Positions 27,828-36,092 of a stretch of DNA of 36,092 nucleotides are shown here, piece after piece (position 1 is the stretch's first letter; every line of letters starts with the position of its first letter). Made by a program: the position numbers and the translations under genes. The notes beneath the pieces are model-generated. The model was not told the DNA's origin. It did not search any database and saw only the letters and a program-made list of their open reading frames with translations. Source of the stretch: an uncultured Oscillibacter sp. (lineage in GTDB: Bacteria; Bacillota; Clostridia; Oscillospirales; Oscillospiraceae); the NCBI GenBank assembly GCA_905234565.1, contig CAJOHW010000013.1, positions 1 to 36,092 on the forward strand, written 5' to 3'.

Positions 27828-28586
27828 GTGAGACTGGTTTCCTGGAATGTGAACGGTCTGCGCGCCTGCCTGAACAAGGGATTTTTGGACTTCTGTGACT
27901 TCGCCCGGGCGGACGTGATCTGTTTACAGGAGACGAAAATGCGCCCGGAACAGGCCCAGTTTGACCTGCCGGGCTATGAGCGCTACTGGAACAGCGCCGA
28001 CAAAGCCGGATACTCTGGCACCGCCGTGTTTACCCGCTCCACCCCCCTGTCCGTGACTTACGATTTCGGGGACGAGGTCCACCGCCACGAGGGGCGGGTC
28101 ATTACGGCGGAGTATCCGGACTTCTATCTGGTGTGCTGCTACACCCCCAACTCCAAGGACCAGCTGGCCCGGTTGGAATACCGCATGACCTGGGAGGACG
28201 ACATCCGGGAGTATCTGATGGAACTGGATCAGAAAAAGCCCGTGGTCTACTGCGGGGACCTGAACGTGGCCCACCAGGAAATCGACATCAAAAACCCTCA
28301 GACTAACCACCGGAACCCGGGCTTCACCGACGAGGAGCGGGAGAAAATGACCCGGCTGCTGTCCAGCGGATTTACGGACACCTTCCGGGCCCTGCACCCG
28401 GATACCGCCGGGGCCTACTCCTGGTGGAGCTACCGTTTCCATGCCCGGGAGAAGAACGTGGGCTGGCGCATTGACTACTTTATCGTATCGGACCGGCTGA
28501 AACCGCGGGTGCGGACTGCCGATATTTGGAGCGAGATCCTGGGCAGCGATCACTGTCCTGTTGTGCTGGAACTGGATGAGGCGTGA
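27828..28586 (+). CDS. xth: Exonuclease III/AP endonuclease
   Basis: A base-excision repair enzyme that cuts DNA at abasic sites and trims 3' ends, 252 aa. The exonuclease III family blocks are intact: MRLVSWNVNGLRAC, LQETKM with the metal-binding Glu, YTPNS, GDLNVAHQEID, and the C-terminal WRIDYF and GSDHCPVVLEL with the catalytic His. The start codon is GTG with AAGGAGGGAG 6 nt upstream. It is the first gene of a four-gene operon: 3 nt separate it from the thioesterase gene. Confidence 0.95.
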   Translation: MRLVSWNVNGLRACLNKGFLDFCDFARADVICLQETKMRPEQAQFDLPGYERYWNSADKAGYSGTAVFTRSTPLSVTYDFGDEVHRHEGRVITAEYPDFYLVCCYTPNSKDQLARLEYRMTWEDDIREYLMELDQKKPVVYCGDLNVAHQEIDIKNPQTNHRNPGFTDEEREKMTRLLSSGFTDTFRALHPDTAGAYSWWSYRFHAREKNVGWRIDYFIVSDRLKPRVRTADIWSEILGSDHCPVVLELDEA

Positions 28587-28589
28587 ACC

Positions 28590-29381
28590 ATGGAACTGCA
28601 ACCCTTTCGACAGTGGAGCCGGGAAAACGGCTATGGACGCCAGGAGGCCCTGGCCTTCCCGGACTGCGACCGGAATTTACAGGTCCGGATTGGCTCCCTT
28701 TTGACCAAAATGGCGGTGTTTGGGGGCTATGACTACGACGCCCGGGGACTGGGCCATGAGAAGCTGCTGGGGATGCGGATGGTGTTTCTGCTGTCCCGGG
28801 CGGCCCTGCGCGTCCACCGCCGCCCTGTGGCCGGGGAAGTGCTGACCATTGACACCTGGGAGGATACCGCCAAGGGCCCCCATATGCGCCGGGTCTTTGA
28901 GATGAGGGACAGCGGCAATCATCTGTGCGTCAGCGCCAAGTCCGACTGGCTGCTGGTGGACCCGGTGAGCCGGAAGATTCTGCGTCCCGCCGCCTTCGCC
29001 GCCATCCGGACCCCGCCCCCCTGTCCCAAAGACATTGACTGCCCGGATCCGGGGAAGATCCGGCTTCCCCGGGAGAACCTGCAAGACCTGGGAGATCGGC
29101 GGATCCGCTGGTCCGATTTGGACGGCAACGGCCACCTTTTCAGCGGCAATTACGCCGACATCGTCTGGGACGCCCTGCCCAGTTCCCTGCAACCACGGGG
29201 TGTGGAGACCTTCGCCATCAACTTCAACCGGGAAGCTACGCTGGATCAGGTCCTGCGTCTCACGGGACAGGAAAGCGAAAACACATACCGCATGGAGGGC
29301 ACCGGCCCCACCGGGTCCTGCTTTACGGCGGAGATTGTCTTTGCGCCGGAACCGGGCGGAGATAGGGGGACGGCGCTGTGA
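28590..29381 (+). CDS. Acyl-ACP thioesterase
   Basis: Hydrolyses acyl-ACP to release free fatty acids in the cytoplasm (PF01643, related to plant FatA/FatB), 263 aa. Two hotdog halves are visible: the first with LGHEKLLGMRMVFLLSRAALRVHRRPVAGEVLTIDTW, the second with RIRWSDLDGNGHLFSGNYADIVWDALP, which keeps the Asn-x-His of the family's active site. Its stop overlaps the next GTG start (GTGA, 29378-29381). Bacterial members are common in Clostridia; the chain length preferred cannot be read from sequence. Confidence 0.88.
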   Translation: MELQPFRQWSRENGYGRQEALAFPDCDRNLQVRIGSLLTKMAVFGGYDYDARGLGHEKLLGMRMVFLLSRAALRVHRRPVAGEVLTIDTWEDTAKGPHMRRVFEMRDSGNHLCVSAKSDWLLVDPVSRKILRPAAFAAIRTPPPCPKDIDCPDPGKIRLPRENLQDLGDRRIRWSDLDGNGHLFSGNYADIVWDALPSSLQPRGVETFAINFNREATLDQVLRLTGQESENTYRMEGTGPTGSCFTAEIVFAPEPGGDRGTAL

Positions 29382-30802
29382 GAACGTTTTTTCAATCCCG
29401 GATTCTGCCGGTTTTCCTGGCAGTCATACTGCTGGCCTGCCACCTGGCCCCTGCCGGAGCGGTTTTGGAGGACAGCGCCGCCGTGACGCCCCCGCAAAAC
29501 GAGGACGGGTCCTGGAACAGCGGACTGTTCACCATGCCGAAGCTCTCCCCCTGGGAGATGGTCCAGCTCCTGGAAAACGCCCCCGTCTCCGGAACTCCCG
29601 ATTCCCCGGAGGCCCTCTTTACGATAGAACCCCAAGTTCACGCCCCTTACGCGCCGGGGATCATGCGGGAGGAGTGGCCCCAAAAGGCGGCGGCTCGTCT
29701 CAGCGCCCTGCGGAACTTGGCGGGACTGCCGGAGGTGACGGCGGACCCGTCCCTAAACGAAAACGCCCAGTACGGCGCGGTAATCTTAGCGGCTTTGGGA
29801 GAATTGACTCACTGGCCGGACCCTATCGCCGACATGGATGAGAAATTCTACGCCAAGGCTTTAGAAGCCGTGTCGTCCAGCAACCTCTATGCGTCCCTGG
29901 AACTGCTGGAAACCCCGGACGGCTTCATGCGGGATTCCGACGGCTCCAATGTGGACCGGGTGGGCCACCGCCGCTGGCAGCTGAATCCCGCTATGGGAAA
30001 GGTGGGCTTTGGCTATGCCCTCTCCGACACCCCCTCTCCTTACTCCGGCTATGCGTACCGGAGATTTACGGTGGAAAAAGTGTTTGACTGGAGCCAAACC
30101 GTGCCGGATTACAATTTCATTGCCTGGCCGGCCTCCGGGGCCTTTCCCGGCCCTATGATGGATGACGAGTGGGGCACGGAAACCGCCTGGAGCGTCAGCC
30201 TGAACCCCCGGAACTTCACCCCGCCCGACCTCAGCACCGTTCAAGTTACCCTGGTCCGGGAGAGCGACGGCTTCACTTGGACTTTCTCCGGGGATCAGTC
30301 CTATGTCCCCTCCTCCCGGGGACCCTACTTCAACGTAGACTTGGAGGGCTATGGGGTGAGCAACTGCATCATCTTCCGCCCCTACGCTATATATGCCTAT
30401 GAAGGCCGCTATACCGTCACCATCGAGGGCCTGACGGATCGAAACCGCCAGCCGGTGGAGATCTCCTATCAGGTGGACTTCTTCGATCCGGATACCGTCA
30501 CACCGCCGGAACCTTCGGCGGCGGAACTGTCCTTGGTCTCCACCGGCTGGGACGGACCGGACGCCCTCACTGTCTCCGCGTCTTTCGGGGCAGCGGAACC
30601 GGGACAGTATGCTCTTGTGGCAGCGGCTTACGGTCCGGAGGGACAGCTGCTGGCAGTTAAGAATACCGCCTTGACAGAGGCAGAGGGACAGGTGTCCCTC
30701 ACTCTGACAGGGTGCGGAGAAGCCGCGTCCGTGAAGGCGTTTCTCCTGACGGACGCATATCTTCCGGCTGATTGGGATGAATGGGAACTGGAACAGGAGT
30801 GA
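29378..30802 (+). CDS. Secreted CAP (SCP/PR1)-domain protein
   Basis: A secreted protein of 474 aa. A Sec signal peptide with a hydrophobic core (ILPVFLAVILLACHLAPAGA, about residues 9-28) precedes a CAP-like domain (about 95-250) with LSALRNLAGLP, NENAQYGAVILAALGELTHW, and DRVGHRRWQLNPAMGKVGFGYA. The C-terminal part (about 250-474) has two beta-rich, Ig-like segments. CAP proteins are mostly of unknown activity. The start is GTG, overlapping the thioesterase stop, so translation is coupled. A lipobox is not evident: the Cys in LLACHLA has an unfavourable context. Confidence 0.8.
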   Translation: MRTFFQSRILPVFLAVILLACHLAPAGAVLEDSAAVTPPQNEDGSWNSGLFTMPKLSPWEMVQLLENAPVSGTPDSPEALFTIEPQVHAPYAPGIMREEWPQKAAARLSALRNLAGLPEVTADPSLNENAQYGAVILAALGELTHWPDPIADMDEKFYAKALEAVSSSNLYASLELLETPDGFMRDSDGSNVDRVGHRRWQLNPAMGKVGFGYALSDTPSPYSGYAYRRFTVEKVFDWSQTVPDYNFIAWPASGAFPGPMMDDEWGTETAWSVSLNPRNFTPPDLSTVQVTLVRESDGFTWTFSGDQSYVPSSRGPYFNVDLEGYGVSNCIIFRPYAIYAYEGRYTVTIEGLTDRNRQPVEISYQVDFFDPDTVTPPEPSAAELSLVSTGWDGPDALTVSASFGAAEPGQYALVAAAYGPEGQLLAVKNTALTEAEGQVSLTLTGCGEAASVKAFLLTDAYLPADWDEWELEQE

Positions 30803-30811
30803 GAAAACATC

Positions 30812-32263
30812 ATGGGAATCTTATCCGGCCTGGAGCCGGGTCCGGTTTGGACGTGGTTTGAGCGGATCTGCGCCATTCCCCACGGCTCCCGGCATACGGA
30901 CCGGTTGCGGTCTCTCCTGGCGGAGGCCGCCCGGGGCTGGGGCTTGGAGACCATCTTAGACGATGCCGGGAATCTGGTGATCCGCAAGGACGGCACCTTG
31001 GGGTTGGAGAACGCCGAACCGGTGATTTTACAGGGACATTTGGATATGGTCTGCGAAAAAGAGGCGGGCTGTCCCCTGGACTTCTCTCAGGAGGGTCTGC
31101 GCCTCCGCGTGGCGGACGGCTTCGTCTCTGCCCAGGGCACCACCCTGGGCGGGGACGACGGCATTGCCGTAGCATACTGTATGGCCCTTCTGGAAGATGG
31201 GGAGATCCCCCATCCCCCCTTGGAAGTGGTGCTGACCACGGATGAGGAGATCGGAATGCTGGGGGCGGCGGCGCTGGATCTGTCCCTGCTCCGGGGACGG
31301 CGGCTGGTGAACTTAGATTCCGAGGAGGAAGGGGTGTTTCTGGCGGGCTGCGCCGGCGGCGTCACGGTGAAGTGTGTCCTTCCGGTACGGCGGGTTGCGG
31401 CTCCGGGAACGTTTCTGCGGATCCGGATTGGGGGTCTGACCGGGGGACACTCCGGCACGGAAATCCACCGCAGCCGTGCCAACGGGGATCATCTCTTAGG
31501 GCGGCTCCTGTACAAGACCAGGAAGGAATCCGACTTCCGCCTGGTGTGGGTCCGGGGCGGCTCCAAGGACAACGCCATCCCCAGAGCGGCGGAGGCGGTA
31601 CTGGCGTCGGCGTCTCCGGAGAACGCGGAGGCGGTTCAGCGGACCGTGGAGAAGTGGGGAGCAGTCCTGAAACGGGAGTACCGGGACACGGATCCGGGCT
31701 TCTCTATTACGGTGGAGGATACGAAAGCCCCAGATTTGCCGCCTATGGACCGGGACTCCACCTGCCGGACGATTACTGCCCTGTTTGCCCTGCCGAACGG
31801 GGTCCTCCGCATGAACCGATGTCTGCCGGAGATGGTGGAGACTTCCCTGAACTTAGGCATCGTGGATACTGCGGAGAGTACGGTCTCCCTGTCGTTTCTG
31901 GTGCGCAGCGGCGTGGAGAGCGAAAAGCAGGCGGTGGCGGACCGGCTCGCCTGTCTGACGGAGGCCCTGGGCGGGTCCGTCACGTACAGCGGGGACTATC
32001 CCGGCTGGGCCTATCGGACCGATTCCCCTCTGCGGGAGCGGTTCGTCCAGACCTTTGCCCGGCTGTACGGGCACAGGCCCGAGATCCGATCCATTCACGC
32101 GGGGCTGGAGTGCGGGATCTTCGCCGGGGGGCTGGACGGTTTGGACGTACTGTCTCTGGGGCCGGAGATCCTGGATATCCACACGCCGTCGGAGCGGATG
32201 AACGTGGACAGCGTCCGCCGGACCTGGGAACTGCTGCTGGCCGCCCTGGCCTCTATGGAGTAA
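30812..32263 (+). CDS. pepD: Aminoacyl-histidine dipeptidase (PepD, M20 family)
   Basis: A cytosolic two-metal dipeptidase (Xaa-His dipeptidase), 483 aa. The metal ligands appear in order: LQGHLDMVCEK (His76), LGGDDGIAVA, TTDEEIGMLGA with the catalytic and ligand Glu pair, NLDSEEEG, and SIHAGLECGIFA near the end. A lid domain lies between about 185 and 385. The length is that of the family. The GGAG ribosome site overlaps the stop of the CAP gene, 9 nt upstream, so this is the last gene of the xth operon. No terminator is obvious before the upp promoter. Confidence 0.93.
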   Translation: MGILSGLEPGPVWTWFERICAIPHGSRHTDRLRSLLAEAARGWGLETILDDAGNLVIRKDGTLGLENAEPVILQGHLDMVCEKEAGCPLDFSQEGLRLRVADGFVSAQGTTLGGDDGIAVAYCMALLEDGEIPHPPLEVVLTTDEEIGMLGAAALDLSLLRGRRLVNLDSEEEGVFLAGCAGGVTVKCVLPVRRVAAPGTFLRIRIGGLTGGHSGTEIHRSRANGDHLLGRLLYKTRKESDFRLVWVRGGSKDNAIPRAAEAVLASASPENAEAVQRTVEKWGAVLKREYRDTDPGFSITVEDTKAPDLPPMDRDSTCRTITALFALPNGVLRMNRCLPEMVETSLNLGIVDTAESTVSLSFLVRSGVESEKQAVADRLACLTEALGGSVTYSGDYPGWAYRTDSPLRERFVQTFARLYGHRPEIRSIHAGLECGIFAGGLDGLDVLSLGPEILDIHTPSERMNVDSVRRTWELLLAALASME

Positions 32264-32300
32264 GTTGATGAAAAAACAATTTTCCCCGCTCTCCGGCCTC

Positions 32301-32329
32301 TTGCGCGGCGGAGGCGGGTGTGGTATCAT
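32301..32329 (+). promoter_or_regulatory. Promoter of upp
   Basis: TTGCGC (32301-32306), 17 bp, TATCAT (32324-32329) with an extended GTGTGG. I see no pyrimidine-sensing leader in the 50 nt before the gene. Confidence 0.6.
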
Positions 32330-32381
32330 AGGGCGATGAATTCGGAGACCATCCAATCCCACTACAAAGGAGTGCAGAACC

Positions 32382-33014
32382 ATGCAAGGAACCGTACACA
32401 TTGTGGACCACCCCCTGATCGCCCACAAGATGAGCATTCTGCGGGATAAAAACACCAGCGTCAAGGATTTCCGGGAACTGGTCAGCGAAATCGGAATGCT
32501 GATCACCTATGAGGCCACGCGGAATCTGCCCCTGACCACCAAACTGGTGGAGACGCCTATCTGTCAGGCGGAAGTGCCTACCATTAAGGGCAAGAAGTTT
32601 GCCGTGGTGCCCATTCTCCGGGCGGGTCTGGGCCTGGTAGACGGCGTGCTGCGGATGGTCCCCAGCGCCCGGGTGGGTCATATCGGTATGTACCGGGACG
32701 AGGAGACTTTGGAGCCCCACGTGTACTTCTGCAAGATGCCCAAGGACGTGGCGGAACGGGACGTGATGATCGTGGATCCCATGCTGGCCACCGGCGGCAG
32801 CGCGGCGGCGGCTATCACGGAGATGAAGGCCCTGGGCTGCACCAGCATTAAACTCATGGTTCTGCTGGCGGCTCCGGAGGGGATCGCCCTCATCCAAAAG
32901 GTCCATCCGGACGTGGAGATCTACTGCGGCGCTCTGGACCAGGGCCTCAATGAGAACGGCTACATCGTCCCCGGTCTGGGGGACGCCGGAGACCGGATCT
33001 TCGGAACCAAATAA
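32382..33014 (+). CDS. upp: Uracil phosphoribosyltransferase
   Basis: Salvages uracil to UMP using PRPP in the cytoplasm, 210 aa, standard length. Landmarks are [37 protein letters not shown], and the PRPP loop [14 protein letters not shown]. The uracil-binding end [18 protein letters not shown] is also intact. AAAGGAG lies upstream of ATG. It is a single-gene unit with its own promoter and a strong terminator. Confidence 0.97.
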   Translation: MQGTVHIVDHPLIAHKMSILRDKNTSVKDFRELVSEIGMLITYEATRNLPLTTKLVETPICQAEVPTIKGKKFAVVPILRAGLGLVDGVLRMVPSARVGHIGMYRDEETLEPHVYFCKMPKDVAERDVMIVDPMLATGGSAAAAITEMKALGCTSIKLMVLLAAPEGIALIQKVHPDVEIYCGALDQGLNENGYIVPGLGDAGDRIFGTK

Positions 33015-33033
33015 AACAAAATTACCCAATCAA

Positions 33034-33086
33034 AAACCAATCCGGCGGGGCGTCCCTCTTTGGGGAACGCCCCGCCGGATTGGTTT
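33034..33086. terminator. Bidirectional terminator between upp and the SLH gene
   Basis: A 20-bp perfect stem (33034-33053 with 33067-33086); the loop contains CCC/GGG. The outer AAA/TTT gives U-runs on both strands. Confidence 0.85.
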
Positions 33087-33104
33087 GACTGTGTGCAGAA
33101 CTGT

Positions 33105-34634
33105 TTAGGAAATCGCCGCTTTCAACTCCGCCACGGTGCCGAGGTGACTTCCGTCCAGGGCGGAGAGCCAGGGGTCCACGGCGTCGGGGGGAATCTCCGA
33201 GGCGTGGTCAAAGGCGGCGGGGTCCGTGATGCGGGTCAGAACCGCCCGGTGGATCTTGGACGAGCGGCACTGGGAAGATCCGCAGCCTCCGGAGGGCATG
33301 GAGCCGCTTCCATTGGAGGACCAGTAACGGATGATATCATCCCGGGTACCGTCCTGTAAGAAGGAAACCTCCCGGCCTAAAAACACCACCAGATGACCGG
33401 ATTCCGCCGTTTTCGAGCCGTTGGAACCGATGGCGCCATTCCAGAAGATTTTCACAAAATCCCCCGGCCTTGCGCCCTCCCAGACGCTCCAATAGGCGTC
33501 CTGGCTCTCATACTCGCCCGGGTTGCCGATGTAGGTGTTTTCCCCCGCCCCCAACTGGGAGACCAGCACTGCCAGTCCCGGGCCGTTGGCGTTGGCACGG
33601 CCCCAGCAGCCCACGCCGTCTTTCTGATACCCCCAGGGCCCATTGTCCATGACATAGGGTTTCAGATTAGCCCAGGCCTCTTTCGAGATGGCCCCGGAGG
33701 TATCCCAGTTCAGCAGGGCCTTCATGAGTACCATGTAACAGGCGGAGGAGCAGAAGGAGGGCCGGGCAAGGGACAGGTTGATCCGAGGACGGTCCCCGTC
33801 TAAGACAAAGGCTGCGTCGATGCCCTCCCAGGCGGTGCGGGAAAAGGCGGCGTTGGGTTTGCGGCCCGTGTAGTAGCCCCCGCCGTTTTCCACCGTGCTA
33901 AGGACATCCAGCAGAATTTTCCCAAAGTCCCGCGCTTCCGGTGTCTCCGGGGTATCCGGGGTTTCGGCGGGTTCCGGAACCGTGGTGGTGGTCTCCGGAC
34001 CGATGCCGGGGATGGCCGGAACCGCGTCCCGGGTCATGGCCCGGTACAGAAACGTGACGATGTGTCCCCGGAGGCAGGAGCCGTAGGGGTTGAAGATGCC
34101 GGGGCTGATGCCGCCGGTGACGCCGGCCTCCGACGCCCAGGCCACCGCGTCCGCGTAATAGGCCCCGGCGGGAACGTCCAAAAAGGCGGGATCGTTCAGA
34201 AACAGGGCGGCGGGCTGGCTGCGGTACAGGAACGTGACAATCTGCGCCCGGTTACAGGTGCTGTGGGGGCTGAAGGTGGTCTCCGTGGTTCCGGCGGTAA
34301 TTTGACGCTCCACCGCCCAACGGACCGCCTTCTCGTAATACGCCCCCTCCGTCACGTCCTGGAAGGGCTGGTCTGTCCCCTCCGGTTCCGGGGATCCGGA
34401 GGCCCGCCACAGGAACGTGACGGCCTGGGCCCGGGTACAGGGGGTGTTGGGCTGGAACTCCGTCTCCGTCACCCCCCGGGTGATGCCCTGCTCCACCGCC
34501 CACTGCACCGCATGGAAATAGTAGGCCGCGTCGGGCACGTCCGTAAAGGGACTGGCCGCCTGGGATCGAGGCGTCCCACCCATCAGCGCCGCCAAGGCAA
34601 GGAGCCATCCCAGAAGTCTGCCGGCTGTCCGCAT
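33105..34634 (-). CDS. Secreted protein with three SLH domains and a papain-like C-terminal domain
   Basis: A 509-aa cell-surface protein. A signal peptide (about 1-26) is followed by three SLH repeats (about 28-75, 88-135, 150-200), each ending in a FLYR/FLWR-like segment and preceded by FTDVP-, FQDVT- or FLDVP-type starts. A Pro/Thr/Glu linker (about 208-235) leads to a C-terminal domain with SFCSSACYMVLMKALL, GDFVKIFWNG and ESGHLVVFLG, the Cys-His layout of NlpC/CHAP-like hydrolases. Three closely spaced Cys are also near the end (SFCSSAC earlier, GGCGSSQC later). SLH domains normally hold proteins to secondary wall polymers. It lies 16 nt after the lipoprotein gene with GGGGG upstream of ATG. 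Confidence 0.83.
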   Translation of the reverse strand: MRTAGRLLGWLLALAALMGGTPRSQAASPFTDVPDAAYYFHAVQWAVEQGITRGVTETEFQPNTPCTRAQAVTFLWRASGSPEPEGTDQPFQDVTEGAYYEKAVRWAVERQITAGTTETTFSPHSTCNRAQIVTFLYRSQPAALFLNDPAFLDVPAGAYYADAVAWASEAGVTGGISPGIFNPYGSCLRGHIVTFLYRAMTRDAVPAIPGIGPETTTTVPEPAETPDTPETPEARDFGKILLDVLSTVENGGGYYTGRKPNAAFSRTAWEGIDAAFVLDGDRPRINLSLARPSFCSSACYMVLMKALLNWDTSGAISKEAWANLKPYVMDNGPWGYQKDGVGCWGRANANGPGLAVLVSQLGAGENTYIGNPGEYESQDAYWSVWEGARPGDFVKIFWNGAIGSNGSKTAESGHLVVFLGREVSFLQDGTRDDIIRYWSSNGSGSMPSGGCGSSQCRSSKIHRAVLTRITDPAAFDHASEIPPDAVDPWLSALDGSHLGTVAELKAAIS

Positions 34635-34650
34635 AGAAACGCCCCCTCCG

Positions 34651-35553
34651 TCAAAATTCCAGTTCGATCAAATGCAGGTTTCCGGGATAGTAGAAGTCCT
34701 CTCCCGGTGCCTCCCCATAGAGGGCGGCAAAATATCCGGAGAGCGTCTCCGCCATGTTTTCCCCAGTGAGGAACACCGCGTTGCCGGAGAGGGTGAGATC
34801 GGCGGCGCTGAGATTGGGGACGCCTAAACGCTCCTCCGCCAGACGCAGCACTTCCTCCCGGTGGTCCTGCCCCCAGGAGGTAGAGGCCCCGCACAGAGCC
34901 AAAAAGTTCTCCACCGCCTTTGGATGGGCCTCCGCAAAGCTCCGCCGCACCGCCAGGACCTCGGAAACCAGGGCGGAGGTGTGGTTCACCGCCTCCCACT
35001 CCTGGGCCAGGTCCAGGGCGGGACGCAAATAGATGCTGTCCAGCACCGGAACCTCCGGCAAAAGGGCCAAGGTCACCTCCCCGCTCTGTAAGGCGGCGGT
35101 ACAGGCGGCGGGGCTGTCTTTCCAGTCAAAATAGACGCCGCTGTCCGGGTCCACCCCGTTTTCCCGGAGCAGATACCGGAGCGCAGATTCCGGCACGTCT
35201 CCCCGGCCCCAGGCGGCGATGGTCTTGCCCTCTAAATCCGCCACGGATCCCACGGCGTTGCCGTTCTCCACCACATACAGGGAGCCTGTGGCCGTGACGG
35301 CCAGGACGCAGACATCCCCCTCCGTCTCCTGATAGAGGGCCGCGGCCTGTTCCGGCGTAAGAAAGCCTCCGCCCGCCTCTCCCTGTTGGATGGGGGCTTC
35401 CTCCGCCGGGAGATCGTTTTCCGGGAGTTCTTCCGCCGAAGGGTCCGGCGTTTCCGATGCGCCGGAGATCTCCGTCTGGATCCCGCAGGCCGCGAGAGAC
35501 AGACCCAGGGCGGCGGCGAAAATCCACGCCGCTCCCCGTCTTATAAGGCTCAT
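34651..35553 (-). CDS. NMT1/SBP-like substrate-binding lipoprotein
   Basis: A 300-aa lipoprotein: an N-terminal signal ending in the lipobox LAAC (Cys23), then an acidic linker (about 30-60), then a periplasmic-binding-protein fold of the NMT1/SsuA/ThiY type. Pattern evidence includes VADLEGKTIAAWGRGDVPESALRYLLRENGVDPDSGVYFDW and LQSGEVTLALLPEVPV. It would bind a small ligand at the cell surface, but no permease or ATPase gene accompanies it here, and the ligand is unknown. Its ATG overlaps the malQ stop (35550-35553), a translational coupling. Confidence 0.8.
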   Translation of the reverse strand: MSLIRRGAAWIFAAALGLSLAACGIQTEISGASETPDPSAEELPENDLPAEEAPIQQGEAGGGFLTPEQAAALYQETEGDVCVLAVTATGSLYVVENGNAVGSVADLEGKTIAAWGRGDVPESALRYLLRENGVDPDSGVYFDWKDSPAACTAALQSGEVTLALLPEVPVLDSIYLRPALDLAQEWEAVNHTSALVSEVLAVRRSFAEAHPKAVENFLALCGASTSWGQDHREEVLRLAEERLGVPNLSAADLTLSGNAVFLTGENMAETLSGYFAALYGEAPGEDFYYPGNLHLIELEF

Positions 35554-36092
35554 TTCTTCTTTTCCGTCTGGACGGTTTCTTTCGGCTGGACCGTCCGGGA
35601 GGCGCAGCGGCCAAAGGTGTGGGTCAGTTCCCGGATCTCCTGGGCCAGGTCCCGGTTCATGTCGGCGGTGTTCATGCGCCAGCGCCAGTTCCCCTCGGCC
35701 ACGCCGGGCACATTGGTCCGGGCCTCCGTGCCCAGGCCAAGATAGTCCTGCATCTGCGCCACGAACAGTTCCGCCACGCTGCCCATGCCGCAGCGAAGCA
35801 CCGCCTTCCGCACGCCCTCCGGGTCAGAGAAGCCCAGATACTCCCGGATAAAGGCCTTTTCCTCCTTCCCCGCCTGGGCATACCATCCGGCCAGGGTGTC
35901 GTTGTCATGGGTGCCCGCGTAGCAGATACAGTGGGCGGGATAGTTGTGGGGCAGATAGGCGTTGTCCGGACCGGAGAAGGCGAATTCCAGCACCTTCATA
36001 CCGGGAAGGCCGGAGGTGTTGCGCAGTTCGTGGACCGCGTCCGTCAGAATCCCCAGGTCCTCGGCGATATAGGTGACGTTGGGGAACCAACC
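35550..36092 (-). CDS. malQ: 4-alpha-glucanotransferase, C-terminal part (runs off the window)
   Basis: The last 181 codons of amylomaltase (GH77), which transfers glucan chains between maltodextrins in the cytoplasm. Visible blocks are the AEDLG...LRNTSGLPGMKVLEFAF segment, with the family's conserved E-D-L-G, HNYPAHCICYAGTHDNDTLAGW, with the conserved HDNDT, and NWRWRM at the C-terminus. The start lies beyond 36092. The C-terminus ends in a charged tail (QPKETVQTEKKK). It is the first visible gene of a minus-strand operon with the lipoprotein and SLH genes. Confidence 0.93.
   Translation of the reverse strand, partial: GWFPNVTYIAEDLGILTDAVHELRNTSGLPGMKVLEFAFSGPDNAYLPHNYPAHCICYAGTHDNDTLAGWYAQAGKEEKAFIREYLGFSDPEGVRKAVLRCGMGSVAELFVAQMQDYLGLGTEARTNVPGVAEGNWRWRMNTADMNRDLAQEIRELTHTFGRCASRTVQPKETVQTEKKK

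Overview
The window reads as chromosomal DNA from a high-GC, low-GC-phylum anaerobe: a Clostridia member, most likely Oscillospiraceae (Oscillibacter/Flavonifractor-like). The evidence is a set of Firmicutes-type genes (tmcAL, separate rpoB and rpoC with a four-cysteine RpoC zinc site, a YlbM-like gene order, DUF554, CmpB-type and DivIVA-like proteins), strong AGGAGG ribosome binding sites, GTG and TTG starts, and high-GC codon use. The family-level placement is inference. I see no insertion sequence, phage gene, CRISPR array or rRNA. Almost everything looks like core or stable accessory chromosome.

Layout. 1-436: a promoter firing leftwards off the edge, and tRNA-Pro(CGG) with its own promoter and terminator. 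437-3456: a membrane-anchored parvulin with a very acidic insert, then a DUF554 membrane protein. 3535-6953 (minus): operon of a GH3 N-acetylhexosaminidase-like protein, tmcAL, and a DUF4163/DUF3298 lipoprotein. 7093-9638: a cytoplasmic amidase-fold protein divergent from a mannitol-type PTS permease (EIICBA). 9733-11034 (minus): an HPr domain fused to a fermentative D-lactate dehydrogenase. 11279-14681: a DUF1624 membrane protein followed closely by an EF-G/TetM-like GTPase fused to a Rae1/YacP nuclease domain. 14816-17647: a DivIVA-like coiled coil, a small Cys-containing protein (minus), a CmpB-like membrane protein and a P-loop ATPase. 17763-19202 (minus): a YafQ-type toxin-antitoxin pair directly downstream of rplM-rpsI. 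19537-27680: a 55-aa ORF with a strong promoter, then rpoB-rpoC. 27828-32263: operon xth, acyl-ACP thioesterase, CAP-domain secreted protein, pepD. 32382-33014: upp. 33105-36092 (minus): operon of malQ (cut by the edge), a substrate-binding lipoprotein, and an SLH protein with a papain-like C-terminal domain.

The two most unusual genes are fusions. One joins a translational GTPase to an A-site mRNA endonuclease, which suggests a single-polypeptide factor acting on ribosomes. The other joins a PTS phosphocarrier (His15 kept, Ser46 replaced by Asn) to an LdhA-type dehydrogenase. It lies tail to tail with a PTS permease and has a Rex-like operator over its candidate -35 box, which suggests that sugar uptake and NADH disposal are coupled. 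Several promoters share an extended -10 of the form TGTGG-TATNNT.
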